A stretch of 41,549 nucleotides of DNA from Multifurca ochricompacta (GCA_022496185.1 WTXG01000299.1:1-41549), one strand, 5' to 3'; numbered from the stretch's first letter, positions 9,628 through 20,500 are shown. Numbers and translations are program-made. Notes: generated by a model from the letters alone, not told the origin.

Positions 9628-10866
9628 CTAGAAACGACTCGTACCGTCATCATCCTGCACCAACTCCAGATAATCGTCAGCTACATTACGATCGTCCATG
9701 GTGTAATTCTCCTTGTCCGCGTCTTGGGGGCATTGGTGAGTGCGGAGGAATCCATAGGGACCGCACTGCCCGCACAAGTGGCATAAGTCATGAATCGGGC
9801 AGTCCAACTCCCGGTGTCCCGAATTGTGATGCAGGCACTTCCCGCACCACCCAGACGGGTTGCTGACGGTCGGGGCAACTCCTACTCGGCGGAAGATGCA
9901 GAACCTGCTCCAGTGCAGATTACTGCGACAATGCTGACACCACTTGCGGTTGAGAGGACAGTTCCAGCTGATGTGGTACTTACTGTCACAGCGCCAGCAC
10001 GTTTCCCCGCGGGGGTTCTCATGCATGCGCGGCATCTCGAATCGATTCAGCAGCAACACCGGGGCGGCCCCCAGTGATCGTGGGGGGAGGGGTCGGGCGT
10101 ATGTGTCAGCGTACCTCTCGGCAATTGTCTGGTACGCATCCCCTTTCTCCAGCCTCTTCCGAATCTCCACTAACTCCTGCTCGATCTGGAACATCCCATT
10201 GGTTAGTCGGGCCATCATCTTGGCGTGTTCTTTGTACTGTCGGTTGAGTGTCTTGCGCAAGGTTAGGTTCTTCCGCAGCCTCATTACCTCGGCTTTGAGG
10301 CGCGGAAGTCGCATGTCACTCAATACTTCGTCGATGGCGAAGGCTCTGGAATCTTCAGCAGCCAAGTGCCCCAGCTGTTCGTTGGTCAGTGTGTGATGCA
10401 GGCGACCGGTGTACCTCTCCTCCAGATAAACCGGAGCTCCGTAAACGGGGCCGTCCTTCTTCATACACCCAGCGACATCCATTCCTCCGTTGGTGTAGAA
10501 AATGTACTTGGCGATTGCAGCTGTCCCATCGCCCATGGTGATCTCCAGTGGGTAGTACGTGGAGGAGTTGGGGTTGTTGACGAAGAACGGGAACTCCGGG
10601 ACTTCGTCGTCCGATTCCATACCCACCAGGTCATTCGGGTGCGGTTCTTCGCAGTGTTCGAAGTCATCGTTGGGGTTGGGGGACTGATTCTTGACTCGAG
10701 CTTTGGCGGCCTCATAGTCAATGGGTGAGGAGGGACGTGTGGAAGGGTGAGCAGAAGGGAAGTTCTCGGCAACTACCGTGGTAGCGGTGAAGGCGTCAAT
10801 GGCGGCGTTGGCAGCGATGAAAGACATGATAGATTCTGTGGTTGTAGGACGTTGCTGTGGGAGCAT
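9628..10866 (-). CDS. gypsy-1b ORF3: zinc-knuckle array protein (unknown role)
   Basis: Intact 412-residue protein between the pol stop (36 bases upstream) and the purine tract. Residues 1-100 are low-complexity and acidic. Residues about 185-242 are charged and heptad-like (likely coiled coil). Residues 290-379 hold a cysteine-rich array: C290-C293-H298-C303 and C310-C313-H318-C323 are classic CX2CX4HX4C knuckles, C341-C344-H351-C356 is a CX2CX6HX4C variant, and C362, C365, H377, C379 may form a fourth. Such knuckles bind nucleic acid in gag proteins, so a nucleocapsid-like or RNA-binding role is plausible, but gag proper with its own knuckle lies upstream of pol. It has no protease, RT or envelope-like membrane segment. 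The start was chosen because a broken homologue at 4271 begins at the matching ATG. I do not recognise the family. Confidence 0.9.
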   Translation of the reverse strand: MLPQQRPTTTESIMSFIAANAAIDAFTATTVVAENFPSAHPSTRPSSPIDYEAAKARVKNQSPNPNDDFEHCEEPHPNDLVGMESDDEVPEFPFFVNNPNSSTYYPLEITMGDGTAAIAKYIFYTNGGMDVAGCMKKDGPVYGAPVYLEERYTGRLHHTLTNEQLGHLAAEDSRAFAIDEVLSDMRLPRLKAEVMRLRKNLTLRKTLNRQYKEHAKMMARLTNGMFQIEQELVEIRKRLEKGDAYQTIAERYADTYARPLPPRSLGAAPVLLLNRFEMPRMHENPRGETCWRCDSKYHISWNCPLNRKWCQHCRSNLHWSRFCIFRRVGVAPTVSNPSGWCGKCLHHNSGHRELDCPIHDLCHLCGQCGPYGFLRTHQCPQDADKENYTMDDRNVADDYLELVQDDDGTSRF

Positions 10867-10902
10867 GTACTGGGGGATTTGCTTGGGATCTGGGTCATCC
10901 TT

Positions 10903-13900
10903 TTAACTGTTCTTGGGCGCCTCAGGATGTCGGGCATGGAACTCCGAGATAAGGACCGGGGCGAAGATATCCCCTGCTGGCTCCCACGAGCTGTCAGAGT
11001 CTGGGAATCCCTTCCACTTGACTAGGTAATGCAACTTGCGCCCTCGGCCTTTACGTGAGGAGTCTAGAATTCGCTCTACTTCCCACTCCGCTTCTCCATC
11101 AATTAATTCAGGGGGGGGTCTCGGGAAGTTTTCCCCGTGCAGGGATGTTTCTTTGTAAGGTGTCAGAAGTCTAGCATGGAAGACCGGATGAATTCTCCAT
11201 GTGGGTGGAAGTTTGAGTTCATATGACACGTCTGACAGCTTCCTTGTTATCTCGAAGGGCCCGTGACGTCGGGGGGCTAACTTGGCCGTGGGGTGTGACG
11301 TATGGATGTTCTTTCCCTCCAGCCAGACGAGGTCATTGGTCCGATAAGGCGTAAACTGCGATGGTCTTTCAGATAAGGTCTTCTGTGCCTTGAGCAGATT
11401 CTCATTGGCCGATTTCCGGATCTCTTCCCATTGGCCGATACGCTGCGCAGCAGTTGGGACGTTTGTGGGTTTCTTAGTCCAGTTAGTCCGTGGCGTCCAT
11501 CCCATGATAAGTGAGAATGGAGGGGTCTTAGTGGTCCCGTTAGGCCATGAGTTATGTGCAAACTCCGCCATTGCCAACCAGTCCGCCCAATCGTCTTGTC
11601 GTCCATTGCACCAGAACCGAAGGTATTGTTCTAGCCACTGGTTTGTTCTTTCTGACTGTCCGTCAGTCTGTGGATGATAGGCAGTCGAGATGTTCTGGGT
11701 AATGTCCAAAGTCTTACAGAGCGCTCTGGCAAACGCGGAGGTGAAGCGTGGGTCACGGTCAGAGATGATCTTTTCTGGGAGGCCGTAGTGTCTGTAGACA
11801 TGATCCAGGTAGAGCTTGGCTACCCCTTCCGCTGTGATGGACTCATTACAGGGTATGAATAGTGCCGCTTTAGAGCAATCGTGGTCAGTGATGGTCAGGA
11901 TAGAGTCGAACCCTCTGGAGATGGGGAGTTTGACTATGAAGTCCATCGCGACAGTCTGGAACGGTGTTGAGGCTGTGGGTGTGATTGGGAATGGCGCTGG
12001 CGGTGTGGGTGCGTGTTTACTTTGTTGGCTTGGCAGTCCGCACATCCCTCACATAATCCTCCACATCCTTCTTCATGTTTGGCCACCAGTAGTCTCGTTT
12101 GGCCAAGGCGTACGTGTTAGCAATGCCGGGGTGTCCCGCAGAAGGGAGGTCATGGTGAAAATGGATCACCCCCCTCTTAATGTTGTCGCCACCGGTGACA
12201 ACGAGTCGATCCCCCTCCTTCCACCAAAGGCCATCAATCTTCTTTAGTTATGTGCATCTGCCCATGACTCGCATAACTGTTGGTTCATGTTTTGCGACAC
12301 TTGAGCCCATAAGTCCATGTCATGGAGGCTCACGACGGCGGTTTTTGCGAACACCTCTTCAGGCAGGACCGTGACATCATTATTGTCCTCTTCGCCACTG
12401 TTCAAGTCAGGTCGTCGTGACAGGGCATCCGCGCGTGCATTGCGACTTCCTGCAATGTGTTTCAACACAAGTTGTATTCCTCCAACTCTAGGACTTCACG
12501 GGCAACCCGTCGACTAATCTTGTGGGGCTCTTTCCAGTACAACAGGTTGGAGTGGTCAGTGTGAATAATGGTTTTATGGGGGGTTCCTGCTAGGTACGGT
12601 CGCCAATGTCGTAATGCTTTTACAATAGCGAGCAGTTCTCTATCCCAAATGTCGTAGTTTCGTTCTGCCGGTGAGAATGTTTCTGAATAAAAGGCAACTG
12701 GGTGAAGCAAGCCTGTCGTGTCCCGTTGGTTTAATACCGCTCCGTTTGCAAAGTGCGATGCATCAACTTCAAGTTCGAAGGGTTTCTCTAGATCCGGCTG
12801 TAGAAGAACTGGTTCTGAGCCCACGATATCGCGGATCTGTTCAAAGGCTCGTTGCTGTTCATCTCCCCAGTGCCAGGGTACGTCCTTCTTCAACAGCCCA
12901 TTCAATGGTTGGGCAATTCCGGAGAATCCCCGTACAAACCGTCGGTAGAAATTGCAGAATCCAATGAAGGATCGCACATCCTTGATACACATGGGTACTG
13001 GGCCACTCCCGGATCCCTTGCACTTTTACCGGGTCCATGCGACACATCCTCCTCCAGGATAACCCCAGGTATTCTATACTTCGTTGTTCAAACGAGCACT
13101 TGGCTGGTTTGAGATATAGATTGTGTTCGTGTAGAATTCCCAATACCTGGTGGACTCGCTCTCGGTGATGGGCCAAATTGTCTGTTGTGCCACAAGGATG
13201 TCATCCATGTACACCACTACTTCGCCTGTGAGGATGAGGTCGCGGAAGATGTGGTTCATCATAGATTGGAAAGTGGCAGGCGAGTTGGTAAGGCCGAAGA
13301 ACATGACGTTTGGCTCGAAGAGTCCCTGGTTGGTTTTAAACACGGCTTTGCATTGATCTCCTTCCTTAATTCTGATGTTGTTGTACCCCCATCGGACGTC
13401 CATTTTGGAAAAGAGGGATTTGTCCCGCATGGTATCGATGAGTTCAGAGATAAGAGGAAGGGGGTAAGCATTCTTTATGGTGTGAGCGTTTATTCGTCGG
13501 TAATCCTGGACTGGTCGGAGTTTACCATCCTTCTTCTTGATGAAGAAGAAGGGTGATGCATATGGTGACTTGGATGGACGAATGTAGCCTTTTGCGAGGT
13601 GCTCTTCGAGGAACGTTGTGAGGGCTGTCTGCTCCTTCGGGGATAATGGGTAGATTTTACAGTCGATGGCAGATGGGGTATCAGGTGTAAATTCGATAGC
13701 ATGATCCCAAGGTCGTGCAGGTGGGAAACGTTGTGACTCCTCTTCCGAGAATACCTTCCAGTGTTGGTGATAACTGTGGTACCACCTCTTCAAAGGTCTT
13801 TTCTGTATGTCCCTCCACTGCCTTCTGAGCAAGTTCCGATGCCTTGGTAGTATAACAGCAACCTTCGTCCTCTTCACTACCTTCGCATGCCTGACAGCGT

Positions 13901-14345
13901 AATCGTATCCCAACGACGTAATGAGACAGGGTAACATTCCTTGTCCATGGTTGCATCGCTCCAATTGATTTTTGGTTCAAACGCAGCCAGCCACGGTACC
14001 CTAGGATCAGGTCTTCACTTCCTAAATTGGTGACAAGGAATCGAATTGCTTTTGTCCTTTCTCCTACTTGGACGTTGAGGTCGGTGTAATGAGTGATCTT
14101 CCCGGCTCTATTGGCCGTCCCATCTATGTTCCAAATATTCTTTTCTTGGGGAAGTTCCAGCATCCCCAAACCCATAGTCTTGCCATTCGCGGACTGATGA
14201 AGTTATCGGTGCTCCTGAATCTATCAGGATGTCTCGGTCGGCCGTCCTCTGTGTAGTTTCGAAATGTACTGGTATTTTCAGTGATTTGAAGCGACTAGTT
14301 ACACAGAGGTTACATGTAATGCTCGTGCCCAGGCCGATGGGGTAG
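10903..14345 (-). pseudogene. pol: gypsy-1b pol: protease to chromodomain, frameshifted
   Basis: In order on the minus strand: a protease with a damaged active site region (ILIDSGA near 14220); RT with [17 protein letters not shown] and [10 protein letters not shown] (near 13200); RNase H (ELEVDASHFANG, TDHSNLLYW); an H2C2 zinc region near 12060-12180; an integrase core in the open stretch 12045-10903 (AMDFIV, SDRDPRFTS, QSERTNQWLEQ); and a C-terminal chromodomain (LHYLVKWKGFPDSDSSWEP). Frame changes occur near 14220, 13900, 13180, 12990, 12465 and 12240-12045. Each is of the one-base type. The protein should act as a polyprotein in the virus-like particle, but this copy cannot make it. Confidence 0.9.
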
Positions 14346-14351
14346 AGCCAA

Positions 14352-15740
14352 TCAAAAATCCTTTTTGGCGAACGCCTTTTCTACCAAGATGGCTCGCACT
14401 TCCTCGCTCTCCTTCATCATATTCGCCCATATTTCTTGCGCCTTTTCTTCTTTCGTCGGCGTTTTCTTGTCGACGGTGGGTGGGTTGTTGCGGATAGGTG
14501 AGACCGTTGCTTCCGCCACTCGTGCCCCTTTCCTTGGGCATCCCTTGACATGTGGCCCAATGCTTTGCAGCGAAAGCATCTCCCTCCTTCATCACGTTTG
14601 TTTCTCGTCTTCAGTAAGCGCCACTCGCGCTCTGGTTCTGTCAGCTGAGGTGTCCATCGTTTGGTCCCTTTGGGGGCATGGGCAGGTTTAACTCCAAAGG
14701 CGCCTTCCACTGGTCGCGGGTTTTTCCTTTCTTAGTGTCGACTCCGAAACGTGTCTGGAAGTCGAGATAATCTTGTTGCTGCGTCTGGCAGCGTCAACCC
14801 ATGCATCCCAGTCCTGGGGGTGGTGGAACTGGATAATATTTTTGACCAGCGGGTTGGGCAACCCTTGCGAGAAGAGGTCTAGCGTAGCCTCTTCGTCTGT
14901 ATCATACCCAGCCCTATTAGCCAGGCTTCTGAACTTCGCCACGTAGGCATCCAATTCCCCTTTTCCATTTTGAGGGACTTTAGTTCTCGGGCAGCCTTCT
15001 GCTTGGCCTGCCCATCTGTGAATGCATCTTTGAATCTCTGGGCAATCGTCTCCCAAAGACCTTCATTAGTGGTGCGACGACCTCCTTCAATTTCTTCGTT
15101 CAGCCACTCCAGCTGTTCCATTGTCCAGTCATCTACTGCATCTCCTCGTATTAAAGATAGGAAGAGGTTGGCACGCTGAAAGGGGTTTATGATCTGGGGA
15201 ACATCATGGTTGAAATTCTTGAATGTCGTGAACTCCAACATGAATTTCTTGCTCTGGGAACGTCTCCGGTAAATGTCTGGGGCAGTACTCCCGATAGCCG
15301 CCCGGAGGGTGGGGGTATGTTCGGTGCATCACTGCCGGGGGTGGCGGAGGAGGGATTGGGTCTGGGAGCTGGGCAGCGATAGTAGACATTCTTTGCTTAG
15401 ATGGAGTGACAGTGCTGGTGGACTGTATGGATATCTGAGGAGTTGTCAAAGCAGGGACTCTGATCGTGACAACTGCCGGTGCAACTGGGGTTGTAGTCGA
15501 CGCTAATACCAGTGCTTCTTCGCTATGTTCTTCTACGTACTCTTCTGGTTCAGAGTCCGTGACAATGGCCGGGGGATTTTCTCTCCACGGTCCTAATCCG
15601 AATTCAGGTGGGGCGGGTCCTGTAGTGACCCAAGAGTGCCGGCTATCCGAATATCGGATCCGATACCAAACCCTCTTCTCGTCGTCGTATTCTACCGGTT
15701 GGTATCTTCCGTCGTGATAGACGTAATATCCAAACTCGGA
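14352..15740 (-). pseudogene. gag: gypsy-1b gag with CCHC knuckle, frameshifted
   Basis: Gag-like sequence in several frames: a proline-rich segment (PDPIPPPPPPAV), a capsid-like helical region (NPFQRANLFLSLIRGDAVDDW; ELDAYVAKFRSLANRAGYD; GLPNPLVKNIIQF) and one CCHC knuckle, CFRCKALGHMSRD followed by the last Cys in another frame near 14560. Breaks are near 15215, 14955 and 14560. The open frame continues upstream of the first internal ATG (15389) to a stop at 15743, so the true N-terminus may be longer or the original ATG may be lost. Confidence 0.82.
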
Positions 15741-15856
15741 TCAAAGTCCTTCCAGGTGGCAGAGCCAAGTGTCTGCTGTGAAAGATTATGCTCTTCTCGA
15801 CGTTCGATGAGTTCTTCTTTAAACAAGGTCTGACTGCGGCTGGAAGCCACGATGAG

Positions 15857-15867
15857 AGACTTGACTT
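15857..15867 (-). promoter_or_regulatory. gypsy-1b primer-binding site, self-priming type
   Basis: On the minus strand, two bases after the 5' LTR, the site reads AAGTCAAGTCT. It is the exact reverse complement of AGACTTGACTT at the predicted transcript start in the LTR (16100-16090). The match is 11 bases, with mismatches on both sides. This is the arrangement established for Tf1, where the mRNA 5' end folds back and is cut to prime. Confidence 0.8.
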
Positions 15868-15869
15868 GA

Positions 15870-16454
15870 TGTTACGTCCGGTGCAGGACGTTCCACACGA
15901 CTTGTGTGACAGCGTGATTCGTAGAGTCAGATAAGAAACCAACAAGGCTTCTTGGAGTGTAAGGGGACGAGTCAAAGTCAAAGGGACGCTTCCCTAAGAC
16001 GATGTTGAGCGGAAAGTGCCAAAAGCACTTGAGACAACTGAGTCAAGATCAAAGGAGATGTCCAGAAGACAGGCACCGATGTATTCAATAAGTCAAGTCT
16101 GAGGTCTACAGGGTAGCTACAGCGGACTTATATACGTAACTCAGTGGGCGTCTACGAGATAAGATATGGAGTCAGGTGGGCCCAAATATACGGAAGCGGA
16201 GGGCGTAAAGCCTAGCTTCTGATAGGGTACTAAGTAAGTGTCCGATCCTAAGATAAGGAGATAAGAGATAAAGAGATAAAGACGTAAACATAAGCAAGCA
16301 CGCATCAACAGATATAACTGGGTCACGGGGATGGGAGTAGGGCACGTGAGGGGTCCCACGATGGAGACGTGATCGAGAAGTGCAAGTGGGCGGCAAGGAG
16401 GGGTCGTCACTGGGCAGTAGGAAGAAAATGGGACAGACGGTAGAGGTTGTAACA
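15870..16454 (-). repeat. gypsy-1b 5' LTR with promoter
   Basis: 585-bp LTR (TGTTACAA...CGTAACA on the minus strand). TATATAAG at 16134-16127 lies 34 bp before AGACTTGACTT (16100-16090), the predicted RNA start. A CACGTG box in U3 lies near 16341. Confidence 0.94.
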
Positions 16455-16673
16455 CCAATGATGACCCTTCTTTGCCACCTACCTTACACTTCCTGATCAC
16501 GTCTCCGTCTGGGACCCGTCCCGTGCTCTTCTTCCGTCCCGTGACCATGATTGTACTTGTTGACCTGTTGTTTGCCCATGCTTGACTCTTATCTCTTATC
16601 TCTTATCCGTTATCATTACTATCGGACACTTACTTAATACCCTATCAGAAGCCAGGCTTACGCCCTCCGCTTC

Positions 16674-17155
16674 TGTCACAGTTAGGTGTGGAACTGTGTC
16701 GTCGTCGAACAAGAGGAAACAAGTTCAGTCAAGGTTCAAAGGTCACAGTGGATCAAGCCTAGTTCAAAGTCGATAGGGCACGCGCGTGAGATTCGAAGTC
16801 GACGGCAGAGACGCTCAGTCCTGCAGCAAGTTCAAGATGATGAAGGCTCTCCAAGTCACATCTTGGAGAGTTCAAGTGGGCTCTAACTGAGAGGATTCAG
16901 GATCCGAGCACTCTGATTGAATACAAGAGAACAGACTTAGTCTGTCTCTCTACTCTAGTAGGTCTTTAAATACATGTAGTTCTAGCTATTCATAGTAAAT
17001 AGAAGGTTCTAGTTCTATGATATAATATCTAAATGGTTGTGCAGTAGAATGAGCTAGAACTAAGGAGAATGAGGAGGGTTGGGCCTCAGTGAGTAAAACA
17101 CCAGTGAAACACAATGTCGAGTCATTAGTAACGTCACAGGGAGAATTCTGTCACA
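16674..17155 (-). repeat. solo LTR, second copy of the 736-1252 family
   Basis: 482 bp, flanked by gcttc (16669-16673 and 17156-17160). It is the same family and orientation as the LTR at 736-1252 but shorter, largely through many one-base losses. Confidence 0.9.
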
Positions 17156-17488
17156 GCTTCCGTATATTCAGGCCCACTTGACTCCGATATCTTATCTTAT
17201 AGACGCCCACTGGATTACGTATATAAGTCCGCTGTAGCTACCCTGTAGACCTCAGACTCGACTTATTGAATACATCGGTGCTTGTCTTCTGGACGCTCCT
17301 TTGAAAGCTCTATCTTGATCGTCTCAGTACCTCTGGTACTTTCCGCTCAACATTGTCTTAGGGCACAGCCTCTTGACAGTGACTCCTCCCGCATAACTCC
17401 AAGGGATCTTATTGATCTCTTATCTGATCCCGAACGAACGCTGTCACACAAGTCGTGTGGAACGTCCCGCACCGGGCGTAACAACCAG

Positions 17489-17780
17489 CACTAGAGGAAG
17501 GGCTTATACCCTTTGTCTCTAGTGGAACTTGCGGTTGGCTCCTCCATGACATGACTCCCCTTCTATTTACACAGTATCTGCCTGATGTGGCTTTGGGATC
17601 TGTTGTAGAATGGGGTAGACAGGTTCACTATACTACTTAGAAGTCACACATCAGAGGCAGGACTTTTTTAAGTTCTGAAGCATAGCGCCACAGATTGGAT
17701 GGGCCCTCTTAAATGAGACCTGGACAACTGGTTCTAACTGCTCCTTGGAACCAGGATCAAATTCTTTACAAATCATCTCA
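17489..17780 (+). other. copia-A leader, last part before gag
   Basis: Non-coding sequence matching the leader upstream of copia-C gag. It includes GGTTCTAAC...GGAACC, which can fold as a small hairpin about 45 bases before the gag ATG. Confidence 0.75.
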
Positions 17781-19243
17781 ATGGCTAACATCATCTTCCC
17801 TTCTACCTTCAAATTCGACAAGCTCGATGGCTCCAACTGGCCGCAGTGGTTGGTATCTTTTACCGCCCTGCTTAGGATTAATGGCATGAGAAGGCACATC
17901 ACACATGATGGGCCTGAATATGCCAATCCCCCGGTCCAGAAGGATGAAGAGAAGGAGGCGGACTACCAGGCAAGATTTGCTGCCTGGACCAAACCCATAA
18001 TCCAGGAGTGGAATAGGGTTGAAGAAGTATTGATGGGTTTACTGGTGCTGGTTGTCACCAGTGAAGTTTATTCTCAGGTTGCCTCTGATAGGAAGTATCC
18101 GTCAGTCTGCTCAAAGTATGAGCAGCTGGAGTCCTTGTATGGCACTGTGGGTAGCATGGCCACCTACAATTTGTGGTGCTCGGTTTTGTCCTTCCGTTTG
18201 GAGAAGGCAAGCCATTTAGGCCCCAATTGCAGCATGTGCTAGATGCTAGGAATACCCTGAAGGAAAATGGGATGGAGGTCTCTGACCTCCAGATGAGCTT
18301 TATTTTGCTCCAATCCCTTCCCCCATCATACAGTGCCATTGCTGGCTCAATCCTGGCTTCAGGTCCTCCTGAACACCTTTCCCCTCAGGACCTCATTCAG
18401 AGGTTCCTAAATGAGGAAAGCCGACTTGCCGGCCCCGCAGGAAGTGGTGTTGGGGCTGCCCTTAACAAGGCAGCCCATGTCAACAAAAATAAAAACAAAA
18501 AAGTACAATTTATCATGCCACAACCTGCAGGTGCATCATTGTCCAATGATGTCACCTGCTTCTACTGCCAGAAGCTGGGCCACAAGGCAAATGAATGTCG
18601 GCAGAGGAAACAGGATCGGCAGAATGCTGCAGCTGGTAAAAAGGGCAACCAGAGGAAGGCGCAAGGCACCAGTGTACCATCATCTTCCCACCAAGTGGCT
18701 ACAATAGTTAATGGTAGTGGAAGAATACAGGAGGTGCATGAGACACCTCACATTAAACTTTATACTTTGAATGCAACCAAGGAAATCTTTGAAGATGATG
18801 GATTTGCCTGGATGATGGACAGCGGTGCCACCACCCACTTCACACCCTTTGAGTCAGATTTCTATGAATATCTGCCTCATTCGGGACATACTGTTACAGT
18901 GGCAGATGGAACTGTGGTCCCAATTGAAGGAGTAGGAAGTGTTCATATAAGGACCAATAAGAATTATATATTGGAACTTAACAATGTCTTCTACATGCCA
19001 TCAGCAGGAAATCGCATCTTATCAACAAGCCATATCACCAATAAAGGTGGTATAGTCTTATTCGATCAATATAATGTCGCAATTGAGTATAAAGGAAAAA
19101 GAATAGCGGAAGGAATCAAGGCTGGGAATCTATACTGGATCCAAGGGTCAATAGTGGATAAACCAACTGCTGCCCTAAATACTGCATCAACCAGCCTTGA
19201 TACCTGGCATCTTAGAATGGGTCATATGTCAAACAAGCCCTAA
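17781..19243 (+). pseudogene. copia-A gag and protease, plus integrase start
   Basis: Starts at the ATG matching the gag ATG of copia-B and copia-C (MANIIFPSTFKFDKLDGSNW). The gag helical region (UBN2-like: NGMEVSDLQMSFILLQSLP) is followed by a CCHC knuckle CFYCQKLGHKANEC (18557-18598). The aspartic protease active site MMDSGATTHF has Asp at 18818, and then comes the pre-integrase segment (DTWHLRMGHM). A one-base loss near 18210 shifts the frame inside gag, and another near 19230 ends the frame at NKP. Gag packages the RNA and protease cuts the polyprotein, but the frameshifts should prevent a full product. Confidence 0.92.
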
Positions 19244-20500
19244 AAGATATGCTCCTGAGGCCGTAAAAGGTCTCAGTTTAAAAATAGCCAAGAGGAAGTA
19301 AAGCCTTGTCATGGCTGCGAAATGGGAAAATCCCATTGCCTTCCTTTCCCTCCCTCTCATAAGTGGGCTTCAGCACCCTTGGAGGTCATTCATAGTGATC
19401 TAGTTGGTCCACTCCAATGTACCTCAATACAAGGGAATTTATATTTCGCCACTTTCATAGATGACTTTAGCCGTAGTGCTATAGTTGTTCCAATGAAAGC
19501 AAAACACTACTTCAAATGGTCTTTGCAAGTGTTAAGGCATTCTTAGAAAACAAAACAAATAATAAAATAAAGACCTTACACACAGACCGTGGTGGCGAAT
19601 ATGTTAATAATGAACTGAAGTCCTTGCTAAGTGAGGCTGGCATAGAGCATAAACTTACGATGCCATATTCCCCACAACAGAACGGAAGAGCTGAAAGGTT
19701 CAATAGAACCATAATGGAAAAAGCCACTAGCATGCTTCATCATGCTGGGCTTTCTCTTGGCTTTTGGGAGTGCGCTGTTTCTACAGCATGTCACATATAT
19801 AACAGAACTCCCATCCGTTCCAACAAGTGGAGGACACCGCTAGAGCTTCTGGTTGGGGACATACCAGATGTCTCTTATTTTAAAGTCTTGGTTGTGAAGC
19901 ATATTATCATGTTCCGGAAAACAAGTGGCAAAAATTGGATCCTAAAGCCAAAAAAGCTGTCTTTGTTGGGTATGAGCCAAATAGCAAAGGCTACATCCTA
20001 TGGGATAGACATACCTGTCCTTTGTTTCGTCCAGAGATGTGACTTTAATGAAGAGTCCTTCCCATCCCACTCTGTAAGGACAACAGAGATAAAGAAAGGA
20101 ACAAGTGTTCCAGTAGAAGGAGGGTCTGTCCAACCCTCACCAGCAATAGCCACAGTTCCTCAGGATCCTGAGTATAAGGATACCGAGGTTGAGGAACAGG
20201 AGGTAGTGGAGCCTCCTCAAATGAATCCTGAGCCTACCACACCTGATAATGAAGTAGACACACACACAGAAACCATCTATCAGACACCACCATCCCAAAT
20301 AATGGAACCCTCCCAACTCCCCACCAGAACTCGTGCCATTAGAAAGTCAACAAAAAAGGCTAGAGGCAAACTTTCCCAACCAGTCTTTACTAGGGAAAGT
20401 CCATGCTCTGAACGACGATCTGTGGCCATACAAGAAGATTTAGATCTTGACATTGTTATGCCAAAACGATCACGTCGTCTGAATCCTCGTTTTTACAATG
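19244..20500 (+). pseudogene. copia-A integrase, frameshifted
   Basis: Retroviral-type integrase of the copia order (before RT). The zinc region ends CHGCEMGKSHCLPFP. The catalytic triad is Asp 19397 (VIHSDLVGPL), Asp 19585 (LHTDRGGEY) and Glu 19693 (NGRAERFNRT). A frame change lies near 19515, between the two aspartates, and smaller damage near 19880-20030 affects the C-terminal conserved region. A proline- and acid-rich linker (near 20100-20400) precedes RT. Confidence 0.9.

Larger units (their letters stand above)
9003..16454 (-). mobile_element. Ty3/gypsy chromovirus gypsy-1b, complete structure
   Basis: The 7452-bp element is flanked by ccaat (8998-9002 and 16455-16459). Reading on the minus strand: 5' LTR 16454-15870, self-primer site 15867-15857, gag, protease, RT, RNase H, integrase, chromodomain, ORF3, purine tract 9610-9597, 3' LTR 9596-9003. 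Gag and pol are interrupted by several single-base frameshifts, but ORF3 is intact. Chromodomain integrases are typical of fungal and plant chromoviruses. Confidence 0.95.
8956..17483 (+). repeat. solo gypsy-1 LTR, split by gypsy-1b and by another solo LTR
   Basis: The LTR pieces are 8956-9002, 16460-16673 and 17161-17483. It starts TGTTACAA, ends CGTAACA, and is flanked by accag (8951-8955 and 17484-17488), which places it in the copia-A leader. Gypsy-1b entered 47 bp from its left end (TSD ccaat), and a solo LTR entered later at 16674 (TSD gcttc). With the inserts removed, it aligns with the LTR at 1450-2027. Confidence 0.9.

Noticed and set aside
9790..10728. Plus-strand frames opposite ORF3
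   Set aside because: These are shadows of the minus-strand ORF3, which has the zinc-knuckle pattern and a homologue at 4271-5518.
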